A stretch of 64,000 nucleotides of DNA from assembly GCA_964641415.1 (NCBI GenBank), contig CAZXMW010000001.1, positions 124,001 through 188,000 of the forward strand, given 5' to 3'. Below the pieces are notes generated by a model that was given only the letters and a program-made list of their open reading frames with translations, did not search any database and was not told the origin of the DNA. Shown piece after piece: positions 1 to 12,251 of this stretch (position 1 is its first letter; each line of letters opens with the position of its first letter). Source of the DNA: JAHECW01 sp964641415 (GTDB lineage: Bacteria > Acidobacteriota > Thermoanaerobaculia > Thermoanaerobaculales > Sulfomarinibacteraceae). Both the position numbers and the translations under genes were made by a program.

Positions 1-1376
1 TGCAGCCGCTCGCGCTCGTCCTCCGCGCGCTTGCGATCGGTCACGTCGAGGAGGAAGTTGAGGGTCGCCGGCCGGCCCTGCCACTCGACCACGACCGCGC
101 CGATCTCCACCCACCGCACCTCGCCGCTGCGGTGGAGGATCCGGAACGAGTAGACCTCCGGCAGCTGCTCGCCGGCGAGCCGCTTTAGGTGGTTGTCGAC
201 CACCCGGGCGCGGTCTTCGGGGTGGATGTGGTCGGCGAAGGGCGTGCCCTCGAGCTCCTCGGGCGTGTAGCCGAGCAGGCCAATCGCCTTGCGGTTGACG
301 AAGGCGAAGCGCCCGTCCTGGGCGATGAGTACCAGCTCGTTGGCGTTCTCGACCAACAGACGGTAGCGCTCCTCGCTCTCCCTCAGCTTGTCGATCGCGC
401 GACGGTGCTCGGTCAGGTCGACGCCGAGACAGGTGACGTCGACGAAGGCGCCGCGGGCGTCCCGGGTGACGACGTTGGACCAGGCGACGTTGCGGAGCTC
501 GCCCGACCGGGTCACGATCTCGTTCTCGTACGACGTGATGGCGACCGAAGGGTCGCTTGCCACCACCGACAGGAAGAACTCGAAGACCTGGGCGCGGATC
601 GCCTTCGGGACGAAGAGCTCGAACCAGTTGCCGCCGAGGACCTCGTCCTCGCTCCAGCCGGTGAGCTCGAGCAGGTGGGCGTTGGCGAAGACGATCCGGC
701 CCTCGGAGTCGAGCGAGACCCCGATCTGCGGCGTCTCGACCAGGATGTTCCGCCACTTGCGCTCGGACTCGACCAAGGCAGCCTCGGCTCGGCTCGCCCG
801 GATCATCGCCGTGCACGCCCTCGGCAAAGGCTGGATCGACGTCACGACGTCCTCGGCATAGTCGTCGCTGCGGTTCGCCACGCCGACCACGCCGATCACC
901 TCGTCGCCGGCCAGCAACGGGATCCCCAAGAAGCGCGTGATCGGCGGGTCGTTTTCGGCGCACCCTCGAAACCGCGGGTCGTGCAGGACGTCGTTGGCGA
1001 TCACGAGGCGGCGCTCGACGACCGGGGCGCCGGCCAGGGCATCGAGCTCTTGAAGCTCGGCCCGCTCGGTCTCCAGGTCGTCGAGGAGATCGCCACCCGG
1101 AGCTTCCGAAGCGATGTCCAGCAACGCCAGGCGGCGCTTGACCCATCGTCCGTCGGGGCCGAGCAGAACCTCGTCGAGGAAGCCGTAGGCGCTGCCGGTC
1201 GAGCGGACGAGGATCTCGAGCATCTGGCGGTAGGCGAGTCGGGGGTTGACCCCTGCGAGAACGAGCTCGTGCGCCCGGTTGACGGCGGCAAGGAGCTCGT
1301 TCTGTCTCGCGATCTCGGCGACGCCGGCGTCCGCGTCGACGTTCGGGCGACCAGTCCGGTCGTTGTCGGCGTTGAT
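1..1376 (-). CDS. GAF-PAS-PAS sensor protein, 3' end outside the window
   Basis: An open frame runs off the left edge; about 458 residues are visible. In order they hold a GAF domain (about 20-170), a first PAS (about 185-300, with a motif like FANAHLLELTGWSEDEV) and a second PAS (about 305-430, FVNRKAIGLLGYTPEEL), then the usual coiled-coil linker. The missing end is probably a histidine kinase or GGDEF output, but that cannot be seen. The start is odd. The frame has no ATG, GTG or TTG near its upstream end; the best Shine-Dalgarno (AGGAGG) lies six bases before an ATC at 1376-1374. The first ATG is residue 52 (1223), which would cut into the GAF domain. The gene follows the hybrid kinase ending at 1390 by 13 bases and is surely co-transcribed with it. 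Confidence 0.8.
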   Translation of the reverse strand, partial: MNADNDRTGRPNVDADAGVAEIARQNELLAAVNRAHELVLAGVNPRLAYRQMLEILVRSTGSAYGFLDEVLLGPDGRWVKRRLALLDIASEAPGGDLLDDLETERAELQELDALAGAPVVERRLVIANDVLHDPRFRGCAENDPPITRFLGIPLLAGDEVIGVVGVANRSDDYAEDVVTSIQPLPRACTAMIRASRAEAALVESERKWRNILVETPQIGVSLDSEGRIVFANAHLLELTGWSEDEVLGGNWFELFVPKAIRAQVFEFFLSVVASDPSVAITSYENEIVTRSGELRNVAWSNVVTRDARGAFVDVTCLGVDLTEHRRAIDKLRESEERYRLLVENANELVLIAQDGRFAFVNRKAIGLLGYTPEELEGTPFADHIHPEDRARVVDNHLKRLAGEQLPEVYSFRILHRSGEVRWVEIGAVVVEWQGRPATLNFLLDVTDRKRAEDERERL

Positions 1377-1389
1377 GGCTGCCCTCCTC

Positions 1390-4300
1390 TCAGTCTTTCC
1401 GCTCCAGCGCCTCGCTGACCTTGATCGCGAGCTCGGCCATGGAGAACGGCTTCTGGATGAAGTGAACGCCGTCGTCGAGCACGCCCTGGTGGGCGATGAC
1501 GTCGGCGGTGTAGCCCGACATGAACAGGCGCTTGATCTTCGGGCACAGGGACAGCAGGCGGCGCGCCAGGTCGCGGCCGTTCATCTCGGGCATGACGACG
1601 TCGGTGATGAGCAGGTCGATGTCGCCGGCGTGCTCCTCGGCGATTCGGATCGCCTCGCCCGGCGTCGCCGCGGTGAGCGGCCGATAGCCGAGGCGCTCGA
1701 GCATCCGCGCGCCGAGGGCGAGGATCGCGGGCTCGTCCTCGACCAGCAGAATCGTCTCGTTGCCCGCGGGCGCCGGAAGCGCGGCGTCATCGACCTTCAC
1801 GGCTCCCGACCCGGCGTGCGCCGGTAGGTAGATCCGGAAGGTGCTGCCGTGGCCCGGCTCGCTGTAGACGTTGACCGCGCCCCGGTTCTGCCGGACGATG
1901 CCGTGCACGGTGGCGAGGCCCAAGCCGGTGCCCTCGCCGACGGCCTTGGTGGTGAAGAAGGGCTCGAAGATCTTGGCCATGGTGTCGGTGTCCATGCCGG
2001 GCCCGTCGTCGCTGACGATGAGCGTGACGTAGTCGCCCGGCGACAGCTCGAGGCGACCGGCGTAGGCCTCGTCGTCGATGTACGTCCGACCGGTCTCGAT
2101 GGTGATGGCGCCGCCGTGGTGGCCGATGGCGTCCCGGGAGTTGACCACGAGGTTGGTCAGGAGCTGGTCGAGCTGGGCCGGGTCCAAACGTACCGGAGCG
2201 AGCCCGCTTCCCGGCTTCCAGACCAGCTGGATGCTCTCGGTGACCAGCCGTCGCAGCATCTTGAGCGCCGTCTCGACGGTCCGGTTGAGGTCGAGCACCC
2301 GAAGCGCGATGGTCTGCTTGCGGGCGAAGGCGAGCAGCTGGCCGGTGAGGTCGGCCGAGCGGCGGGCGGCGGCCGCGATCTCCTCGAGGTCGGAGCGGAT
2401 CTCGGCGTCGGCGGGCAGCTCGCCGAGGGCGAGCTCGGCGTGGCCGAGGATGACGTTGAGCTGGTTGTTGAAGTCGTGGGCGACGCCGCCGGCGAGACGG
2501 CCGATGGACTCCATCTTGTGGGCCTGAAGAAGCTGGGCCTCGAGCCGCTTGCGCTCGCTGACGTCGCGCAGGCTGCCGATGATCCGCTCCGGCCGGCCGT
2601 CGGCGCCGGGCTGGATCCGGGCCGAGATCGAGCACTCGACCGCACCGCCGTCGGGTGTTTTGAGCGCGATCTCGTAGTCCGACACCGCGCCCCGCCGCTC
2701 GAGCTCGGTGAGCAGGCGCGCCCGGGCCTCGGGCTCGGCGTAGAGGTCGAACAGGGACCGTCCGATGAGCTCGTCGCGCCGGTACCCTCCGGACAGCCGC
2801 TCGACCGACGGGCTGACGTCGACGATCGTGCCGTCCATGGTGACCTCGTAGAATGCGTCCTGGGCGTTCTCGAACAGACCCCGGTAGCGCTGCTCGCTGT
2901 CGGCGAGGGCGCTCTCGGTTCGCTTGCGCTCGACGATCTCGCCGATCAAGCGGGCGGCGGCGCCGAGCCGCTTCTTGGCGAGCTCGACGATGAACGGCGG
3001 CCGGGACTCGTATGCCTCCGCCTGCCGCCGCAGCTCGTCCTCGTCGACCCGGTAGCGCTCGGCGAGCTCGCGCAGCCGGGCCGGGTCCTGGGGCGGGTCG
3101 CCGTAGCCGAAGTTGACCGCGCCGACGACGTCGTCGCCGGCGACGACCGGGACGGCGTGGATCCGAAGGCCGCCGTGGCACTCGACGTCGGCGGGCGCGC
3201 CGGTCCGGATGCTCTCAAGCGAGGCGTCGCTCCAGCACGACTCGTGGCACAGCCAGCGGCCGCACGCCAGCGCCTCGCGGTCGTCGTCGGTGTCGCACAG
3301 CCGGCGCGACGCCGCGTCGAGGAAGCGGCACCATCCCGACGAGAAGATGCCGAGGGCGTAGTCGCCGCCGCGCTCGTAGACCGCGGCGGAGGTTCCCAGA
3401 AGGTCCAGGTAGTCGGAGACGATGTCGGTCAGCAGCTCGGGGCCGACCGAGCTGCGGATGAGGCCGTCGGCGTTGAGCCCGGTGAGGTCGCCGTACGGGG
3501 GCTCGTAGGACGCCGGGGCCGGCGCCGGCCGGCTGCTCAACAGCCACTCGATCCGGTGCAGCGCCCGCTCGCCCTCGGCGGTCTCGACCGATTTCCAGAC
3601 CGCGTCCATGAGCAGGGTCAGCTCGAGGGCGTCGGTGTCGTCGTAGTCGCCGTCCTTGTTGGCGACGCCGACCACGGCGACGATCCGGTCGCGGTCAAAG
3701 ACCGGCACCGTGAGAAAGCTCCTCAGGTGGACATGGCCCTCGGGGACCCCCCTCTTGAGCGGGTGCTCGGCCTGGAAGTCGTTGATGACGATCGGACGGC
3801 GCTGGCGCACCGCCTCGCCCCAGATCCCGGTCCGGTCGAGCTCGTAGCAGGTCTGCGGGTCGGCGACGGAGCACTCTGCCATGACCTCCTTGGACCAGAT
3901 GTTGAGGACGAGCTCGCGGCGGTCCTCGTCGTAGAAGTAGATGGAGCCGATCGAGCTTCCGGTCAGCGCGATCGCCCGGTCGAGGGCGTGGTCGAGGAAC
4001 GCCTGCGTGTCGCCGGCGTCGTGCTGGAGGATCTCGACGATCGCCTCGAGTCGCTGGTGGTGACGCGCGGCTCGTTGCTCTGCCCGGACGCGTTCGGTGA
4101 TGTCCCGGAGGGTCCCGATGACGAGCTTGTGTTCGGGGTCGAATCGGGCGACCGAGTGGATGTGGCGGACGGCGCCGTCCGACGGGCGCTCGATCTCGAA
4201 GACGACGTCGTAGGGTTTCCCGTCGCTGATGAGGCCGTCGAGCGCGGCGTCGAGCATCTCGCGGTAGCGGGGCAGCGGGATCGCCTGCACGGCCTCGATC

Positions 4301-5349
4301 GTCCATCGGGCATCGCCGAGCCCGTAGATCCTGTGCGCCTCGGGCGACGCGATGACGTCGCCGGTGTCGAGGTCGAAGCGCCACGAGCCGACCTTCGCGA
4401 TGGCCTGGGCGCGCTCGAGCTCGTCCCGGCTGTCGCGGAGCATCGCCTCGGCCCGCCTGCGCTCGGTGATGTCGCGAACCGACGCCCACAGGTACTCGAG
4501 CTCGCCGGCGTCGTCGCGGACCGCGTAGGCGTGGAGCTCGACCGGAAAGACCGTGCCGTCCTTGCGGATGTACTCCTTCTCGTAGGCGCCCGACGCGCCG
4601 CCGGTCGGGAGGCGCTTGTGCCAGATCTCGGTCGCCTCCCACTCCCGCCAGCGCTCCGGGGTGATCTGGTAGAAGTCGGCCAGTCCCCGCAGCTCGTCGA
4701 GGGAGTAGCCGAGCATGTCGCAGTAGGCCCGGTTGGCGTCGAGGATCCGGCCGTCGCCGTCGACCATGACAAAGCCGTCCCGCGAGCCTTCGAAGATCTC
4801 CCGGTAGCGCCGGCGGGCGTCCTCGAGGCGCTCGGCCGTGTCGATCCTGTGCAGTGCGAAGCCGAGGTCGCCGGCGAGCTCGGCGAACAGGCTCTGCTCC
4901 TCGTCGTCGTCGGCGAAGGCGTGGGCAACCGACACCGTGAGCACGCCGAAGGTCCGGTTGCCGAACTCGAGACGTCGGCTCAGCACGCTGCGTCCGGCAT
5001 CAGCTTCTTCCGGCAGAGGACAGTCCTCGCACTCGGCGGCCGGGTCGGTGAGCGTGACCACGGAGGCGCCCTCGAGGGCGCGTCGCATGCAGGTCGGCCA
5101 CTTTCCCTCGTCAAGCCGTGCGCGCAGCGCCGCCAGGCCGTCGCCGAGCCCCGATCCGGTCAGCGCCGCCACCCGGGCGCCGGTCTCGTCGAGCAGCGCG
5201 ATCCAGGCGTTGTAGTAGCTCAGCCCCTCGGTCAGGACGTCGCAGGCGCCCTCGATCAGCCGTTGGCGGTCGTTCTCCTTGGTGATCAGCTGGTTGACGT
5301 TGCGGATCGCCCGCAGCACCGCGTTGAGCCGCTCGACGTGCTCAAGCAT
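1390..5349 (-). CDS. Cytoplasmic multi-sensor hybrid histidine kinase (GAF-PAS-PAS-GAF-PocR-PAS-HisKA-HATPase-REC)
   Basis: This 1319-residue protein has no membrane segment. Domains in order: GAF (about 25-170), PAS (180-300), PAS (310-425), GAF (445-590), a Cys-rich PocR-type sensory domain (640-800, with GWCRFL, CGRWLCHESCW and VECHGG), PAS (815-935), HisKA with the phospho-acceptor His958 in GGVAHDFNNQL, HATPase with DDGPGM and GTGLGLA, and a complete receiver domain with Asp1250 (LITDVVMPEMNG) and Lys1300 (IQKP). It should autophosphorylate and pass phosphate to its own receiver. No DNA-binding output is encoded nearby, so the target is unknown. PocR domains are known to bind small ligands. 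Its ATG overlaps the stop of the preceding half receiver by eight bases, which suggests translational coupling. Confidence 0.93.
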   Translation of the reverse strand: MLEHVERLNAVLRAIRNVNQLITKENDRQRLIEGACDVLTEGLSYYNAWIALLDETGARVAALTGSGLGDGLAALRARLDEGKWPTCMRRALEGASVVTLTDPAAECEDCPLPEEADAGRSVLSRRLEFGNRTFGVLTVSVAHAFADDDEEQSLFAELAGDLGFALHRIDTAERLEDARRRYREIFEGSRDGFVMVDGDGRILDANRAYCDMLGYSLDELRGLADFYQITPERWREWEATEIWHKRLPTGGASGAYEKEYIRKDGTVFPVELHAYAVRDDAGELEYLWASVRDITERRRAEAMLRDSRDELERAQAIAKVGSWRFDLDTGDVIASPEAHRIYGLGDARWTIEAVQAIPLPRYREMLDAALDGLISDGKPYDVVFEIERPSDGAVRHIHSVARFDPEHKLVIGTLRDITERVRAEQRAARHHQRLEAIVEILQHDAGDTQAFLDHALDRAIALTGSSIGSIYFYDEDRRELVLNIWSKEVMAECSVADPQTCYELDRTGIWGEAVRQRRPIVINDFQAEHPLKRGVPEGHVHLRSFLTVPVFDRDRIVAVVGVANKDGDYDDTDALELTLLMDAVWKSVETAEGERALHRIEWLLSSRPAPAPASYEPPYGDLTGLNADGLIRSSVGPELLTDIVSDYLDLLGTSAAVYERGGDYALGIFSSGWCRFLDAASRRLCDTDDDREALACGRWLCHESCWSDASLESIRTGAPADVECHGGLRIHAVPVVAGDDVVGAVNFGYGDPPQDPARLRELAERYRVDEDELRRQAEAYESRPPFIVELAKKRLGAAARLIGEIVERKRTESALADSEQRYRGLFENAQDAFYEVTMDGTIVDVSPSVERLSGGYRRDELIGRSLFDLYAEPEARARLLTELERRGAVSDYEIALKTPDGGAVECSISARIQPGADGRPERIIGSLRDVSERKRLEAQLLQAHKMESIGRLAGGVAHDFNNQLNVILGHAELALGELPADAEIRSDLEEIAAAARRSADLTGQLLAFARKQTIALRVLDLNRTVETALKMLRRLVTESIQLVWKPGSGLAPVRLDPAQLDQLLTNLVVNSRDAIGHHGGAITIETGRTYIDDEAYAGRLELSPGDYVTLIVSDDGPGMDTDTMAKIFEPFFTTKAVGEGTGLGLATVHGIVRQNRGAVNVYSEPGHGSTFRIYLPAHAGSGAVKVDDAALPAPAGNETILLVEDEPAILALGARMLERLGYRPLTAATPGEAIRIAEEHAGDIDLLITDVVMPEMNGRDLARRLLSLCPKIKRLFMSGYTADVIAHQGVLDDGVHFIQKPFSMAELAIKVSEALERKD

Positions 5350-5677
5350 CGGCGTTCACGGTTTCGCGGAGCTTGGCGGCGAGGTCGGCGAGGAAGAGCG
5401 GTTTTTGGATGACGTGCACGCCGTCCTCCAGAATGCCCTTGCGGGCGATGACGTCGGCAGTGTAGCCGGACATGAAGAGGATCGCGATGCCCGGGCGCAG
5501 CGCCGCGACCCGGTCGGCGAGCTCGCGGCCGCCGAGCCCGGGCATCACGACGTCGGTGAGGAGCAGGTCGACGGCGGTCGCGAGCTCGGCTGCGGCGCGG
5601 ACGCGCTCGGAGATATCGGCAGCGCTGCCGTTCCTGGCGTGATGGCGCGTGTCGCCGGTCGGTCTGTCCGCTGTCAT
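5342..5677 (-). CDS. Truncated response-regulator receiver domain
   Basis: The 111-residue product matches only the second part of a receiver domain: the phospho-acceptor region LLLTDVVMPGLGGREL, then LFMSGYTADVIARKGI and the conserved Lys in VIQKPL. The first beta strand with its acidic pair, needed for Mg2+ binding, is missing. The first 35 or so residues look unrelated, and the 82 bases upstream do not supply the lost part in another frame. The core is close to the receiver at the end of the neighbouring 1319-residue kinase, with the same SGYTADVIA and DGVH.IQKP blocks, so it probably arose by partial duplication. Its stop overlaps the next start (ATGCTTGA), so it may survive as a coupling leader or be decaying. 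Confidence 0.7.
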   Translation of the reverse strand: MTADRPTGDTRHHARNGSAADISERVRAAAELATAVDLLLTDVVMPGLGGRELADRVAALRPGIAILFMSGYTADVIARKGILEDGVHVIQKPLFLADLAAKLRETVNADA

Positions 5678-5759
5678 GTCGTGTCCTCGCAGGCGCCTGC
5701 CTCATCCAGTGTAGACCACAGACTCCTCTGTCGGCTCCAGAGCCGGGCCGCGGCGTGCG

Positions 5760-9125
<3,366 letters not shown>

Positions 9126-9357
9126 TCCGTGCTCCAATCTCGATTTCACCTCAGTGTACCGCAGGGGACCGCCGGTAGTACTTGCCTGGTCACGGTCGAC
9201 CAACTGGTGAGCGTCGCGTGCGTCCAAGGAGGCCGACGGTCGTCGCCACCGGTCGACCGGATCACGGGGCCGGCGAACGCGGCTCTCGGCCGAGACCGAC
9301 AGGGAGAGGAACCGCAGCGCAAGCGCTGAGACCCCGGCTGTGCTTCAATGATCGGCG

Positions 9358-11631
9358 ATGACTGAGCAACACCTCGACGAGCCCCTCGACCCCGAGTCCA
9401 TCCTCAACGCCATCCGCCGCCGCGATCGGAAGGGCATGACCCTCAAGATGCTGGTCGCCCAGGTCGAGGACGAGTTGGGCGTTGGGCGTTCCGAAGCGCG
9501 GCGAGAGCTGCGGGGAGCTCTCAAGGAGCTCGAGCGCAGCGGCGACGTGGTGCTCGGGCGCGGCAAGCGCTACTTCGCCGCCGAGGCCTCGACCTTGCTG
9601 CCGGGGCGGCTGCGCCGGCAGGCCGGCGGCGTGTTCGTGGTCGACCTGGACGCCGACGACGGTCCCCCGGTGCGGATCGGGCCGGCCGGCATGCGCGGCG
9701 CCCTGCACGGCGACCGGGTGCTGATCCGGCTCGAGAAGCCGCGCCAGCGTGCGCGCGAAGCGGGGGAGCGCGAGGGCGTGGTGGTGCGGGTGGTGGAGCG
9801 GGCGAGCACCGAGATCGTCGGCGTCTGGGTCGCCGACGGCGACAGGTCGCACCTCCGGCCCCTCGGTCAGGGCCAGCGCTTCACGGTGGAGATCACCGAC
9901 TTCAAGGCCCTGGGCGAGCCGGCCGACGGCGAGCTGGTCGCGGTGAGCCTCGACAGCGTCGACAGCCGCAGCCGGCGGGCGCGCGGGGTTCTTCTGGAGC
10001 GCCTCGGCAAGCCCGAGGATCCGGCGGCGGTGGACCGTGCGGTGCTGAGGTTGTTCGGGATCGCCGAGGGGTTCCCGCCCGAGGTCGAGGCCGAGGCCGA
10101 AGCGCTGCCGGGCGACGTGGAAGGTTCCGACATCCAGGGCCGCTGGGACCTGCGCGACCGGCCCGCGATCACCATCGACGGCGAGACCGCCCGCGACTTC
10201 GACGACGCGGTCAGCGCGCGGGCCGTGGACTCGGGCCGGATCGAAGTCGAGGTCCACATCGCCGACGTCAGCCACTACGTGCGGCCCGGCACCGAGCTCG
10301 ATGCCGAGGCGCGCCGCCGCGGCACCAGCGTCTACCTGCCGGGGCTGTGCGTGCCGATGCTGCCGGAGCGCCTGTCCAACGACCTGTGCTCGCTGCGCGA
10401 GGGCGTCGACCGCCTCAGCTACACGGTGCGTTTCCGGGTGGCGCCCGACGGGGCGGTGAGCAGGGTCGAGGTCCGCGACTCGGTGATCCGCTCGCGCCGG
10501 CGCTGCACCTACACCGAGGTCTTCGAGTGGCTCGAGCGGCCGCGCTCCGAGTGGCCGGCCGAGACCGCCGACTTCGCCGACTCGCTCGCGCTGCTCGCCG
10601 AGGCGGCGGATCGCCTGAGTCGGGCGCGGCGGGCGCGCGGCAGCCTCGACTTCGACCTCGCTGAGCCGGTGGTGCTGCTCGACCCGGAGGGGCGCATGAC
10701 CGGGGTCGAGCCGAGCGCCCGCAACCGCGCCCACCGGCTCATCGAGGAGCTCATGGTCGCCGCCAACAGCGCGGTCGCGAGGCGGATGACGGCCGCCGGC
10801 CAGCCGACCCTGCACCGGGTCCACGACGAGCCCGACCCGGCCAAGATCGCGACCCTGGGCGAGGTCGCGAAGGAGCTCGGCTTCAAGCTCGCCGCCGACG
10901 ACGGGGCGGCGTCGCCGGCGGCGCTCCAGGACCTGCTCGACCAGGTGGCGGGCCGGCCCGAGGAGCACATGGTGTCGATGCTGGTGCTGCGCTCCATGGC
11001 GCGGGCGGTCTACACCCCGGACCCGCGCGGCCACTACGCGCTGGCTGCCGAGGCCTATCTCCACTTCACCTCCCCGATCCGGCGCTATCCGGACCTGGTG
11101 ACCCACCGCATGCTGCGGCGGCTCGCGGTCGAGAGCGGGCCGGTCGAGGGCGAGGCGCGCGACCGGGTGGAAGCGGCGCTCAAGACCCTCGGCCTGTCGT
11201 GCTCGGCGCGCGAGCAGGAGGCCGAGAAGGCCGAGCGCACCGCGGTGCAGTGGAAGACCGCGCTGTTCCTCCGCGACCGGGTGGGCGAGGTCTTCGGCGG
11301 CCGGATCTCGGGGGTGACGGGCTTCGGGGTCTTCGTCGAGCTCGACGAGGTCTTCGCCGACGGCCTGATCCACATCTCGGACCTCGAGGACGACTACTAC
11401 ACCTTCGACGAAGGCCGCCACCGCCTGGTGGGCGAGCGCACCGGCCGGATCTGGCGCCTCGGCGACACGGTCAAGGTGCGGCTGACGAGGGTCAACCTGG
11501 AGAGCTTTCAGGTCGAGGTCGCGCCGGTGGGGGTCAGGCCCGACCGGCGGGCTGCCGAGGCGCGCGAGAAACGACCGACCAACCGCCGCGGCGGCCGCCG
11601 CGAGCGCCGGGGCGGCCGCACGCGGAGGTAA
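9358..11631 (+). CDS. rnr: Ribonuclease R (3'-5' exoribonuclease, RNB family)
   Basis: The 757-residue protein has the RNase R layout: an N-terminal winged-helix region (about 15-75), cold-shock/OB domains (80-215), the RNB catalytic domain with the metal-binding motif RDFDDAV (279-285), a C-terminal S1 domain (about 645-725, GRISGVTGFGVFVEL) and a strongly basic tail rich in Arg. The enzyme degrades structured RNA processively and takes part in mRNA and rRNA quality control. Length and domain order favour RNase R over RNase II. The gene stands alone, divergent from the histidine kinase; the 130-230 bp between them must hold both promoters. Confidence 0.95.
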   Translation: MTEQHLDEPLDPESILNAIRRRDRKGMTLKMLVAQVEDELGVGRSEARRELRGALKELERSGDVVLGRGKRYFAAEASTLLPGRLRRQAGGVFVVDLDADDGPPVRIGPAGMRGALHGDRVLIRLEKPRQRAREAGEREGVVVRVVERASTEIVGVWVADGDRSHLRPLGQGQRFTVEITDFKALGEPADGELVAVSLDSVDSRSRRARGVLLERLGKPEDPAAVDRAVLRLFGIAEGFPPEVEAEAEALPGDVEGSDIQGRWDLRDRPAITIDGETARDFDDAVSARAVDSGRIEVEVHIADVSHYVRPGTELDAEARRRGTSVYLPGLCVPMLPERLSNDLCSLREGVDRLSYTVRFRVAPDGAVSRVEVRDSVIRSRRRCTYTEVFEWLERPRSEWPAETADFADSLALLAEAADRLSRARRARGSLDFDLAEPVVLLDPEGRMTGVEPSARNRAHRLIEELMVAANSAVARRMTAAGQPTLHRVHDEPDPAKIATLGEVAKELGFKLAADDGAASPAALQDLLDQVAGRPEEHMVSMLVLRSMARAVYTPDPRGHYALAAEAYLHFTSPIRRYPDLVTHRMLRRLAVESGPVEGEARDRVEAALKTLGLSCSAREQEAEKAERTAVQWKTALFLRDRVGEVFGGRISGVTGFGVFVELDEVFADGLIHISDLEDDYYTFDEGRHRLVGERTGRIWRLGDTVKVRLTRVNLESFQVEVAPVGVRPDRRAAEAREKRPTNRRGGRRERRGGRTRR

Positions 11632-11660
11632 CGCCGAAACGTCGTTTCGGTGCTCGAGGA

Positions 11661-12083
11661 TGTGGACGGTGGGGCAAGCCCCACCCTACGGTTCTGGTGA
11701 GTGGCGACGAAGTGCATGCCGGACGGGATCGGATGGCGATTCTTGCGGGCCGCGACGGGATNNNNNNNNNNNNNNNNNNNNNNNNNNNNNNNNNNNNNNN
11801 NNNNNNNNNNNNNNNNNNNNNNNNNNNNNNNNNNNNNNNNNNNNNNNNNNNNNNNNNNNNNCGACGCGGCGTAGGGTGGGCCTCGGCCCACCGTCCACAT
11901 CGATGCGGGTGCGACGCGTCTGGTGAGTGGCGACGAAGTGCATGCCGGACGGGATCGGATGGCGATTCTTGCGGGCCGCGACGGGATGCACATCGGTGGC
12001 GATCCTCGAGATCTCGAACGCGGAGGGTCCGACGCGGCGTAGGGTGGGCCTCGGCCCACCGTCCACATCGATGCGGGTGCGAC
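11661..12083 (+). repeat. 168-bp tandem repeat with REP-like palindromes, interrupted by the assembly gap
   Basis: The block starting GAGTGGCGACGAAGTGCATG occurs at 11699 and 11925. The block CGACGCGGCGTAGGGTGGGC occurs at 11862 and 12030, exactly 168 bases apart. The latter contains the palindrome GTGGGCCTCGGCCCAC followed by CGTCCACAT. An inverted copy (ATGTGGACGGTGGGGCAAGC) lies at about 11660-11690, directly after rnr. Open frames across this region are spurious. No gene is seen between 11632 and 12251. Confidence 0.85.
11762..11861. other. Assembly gap (100 N)
   Basis: Exactly 100 N, a conventional placeholder length, lies inside the tandem repeat. If the 168-bp period holds, the missing piece equals 11988-12029 of the second copy, so the true gap would be about 42 bp. 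Confidence 0.97.
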
Positions 12084-12135
12084 GTGTCGTCCGGTTGGCG
12101 TGCTCATTTGATTTGCCGCGGCCGCCGCGGCACCA

Positions 12136-12170
12136 CAATTGGCGAGACCGGCGGCCGGTCTCGCCAATTG
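12136..12170. promoter_or_regulatory. Perfect 15-bp hairpin upstream of the tetR promoter
   Basis: CAATTGGCGAGACCG (12136-12150) pairs perfectly with 12156-12170 around a five-base loop. It ends two bases before the -35 box. It lacks a T tract, so an operator or insulating hairpin is more likely than an intrinsic terminator. Confidence 0.7.
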
Positions 12171-12172
12171 TC

Positions 12173-12201
12173 TTGACAAACCCTTCGGGCAGACCCATAC
12201 T
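12173..12201 (+). promoter_or_regulatory. Sigma70-type promoter of tetR
   Basis: A consensus -35 box TTGACA (12173-12178) and a -10 box CATACT (12196-12201) are separated by exactly 17 bases. Transcription would start near 12208, about 45 bases before the GTG start of tetR. Confidence 0.75.
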
Positions 12202-12212
12202 GCTGATTACAA

Positions 12213-12222
12213 AACGATCGTT
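12213..12222. promoter_or_regulatory. Palindromic operator AACGATCGTT, likely TetR autoregulation site
   Basis: AACGATCGTT, flanked by A-rich and T-rich sides (AAAACGATCGTTCGGTTTT), covers the predicted transcription start of tetR. Palindromes of the type AACGnnCGTT are common TetR-family operators, so autorepression is the natural reading. Confidence 0.6.
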
Positions 12223-12251
12223 CGGTTTTTTGATGAAGGGACCACCGCCGA

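Noticed and set aside
1849..5412. A 1187-residue open frame on the plus strand
   Set aside because: It lies wholly opposite the hybrid kinase, has shadow composition (Val-Asp-Leu-Gly-rich) and no domain motif. High GC leaves the antisense frame open.
9262..11421. A 719-residue frame on the minus strand opposite rnr
   Set aside because: The composition is that of an antisense shadow; RNase R motifs are clear on the plus strand.
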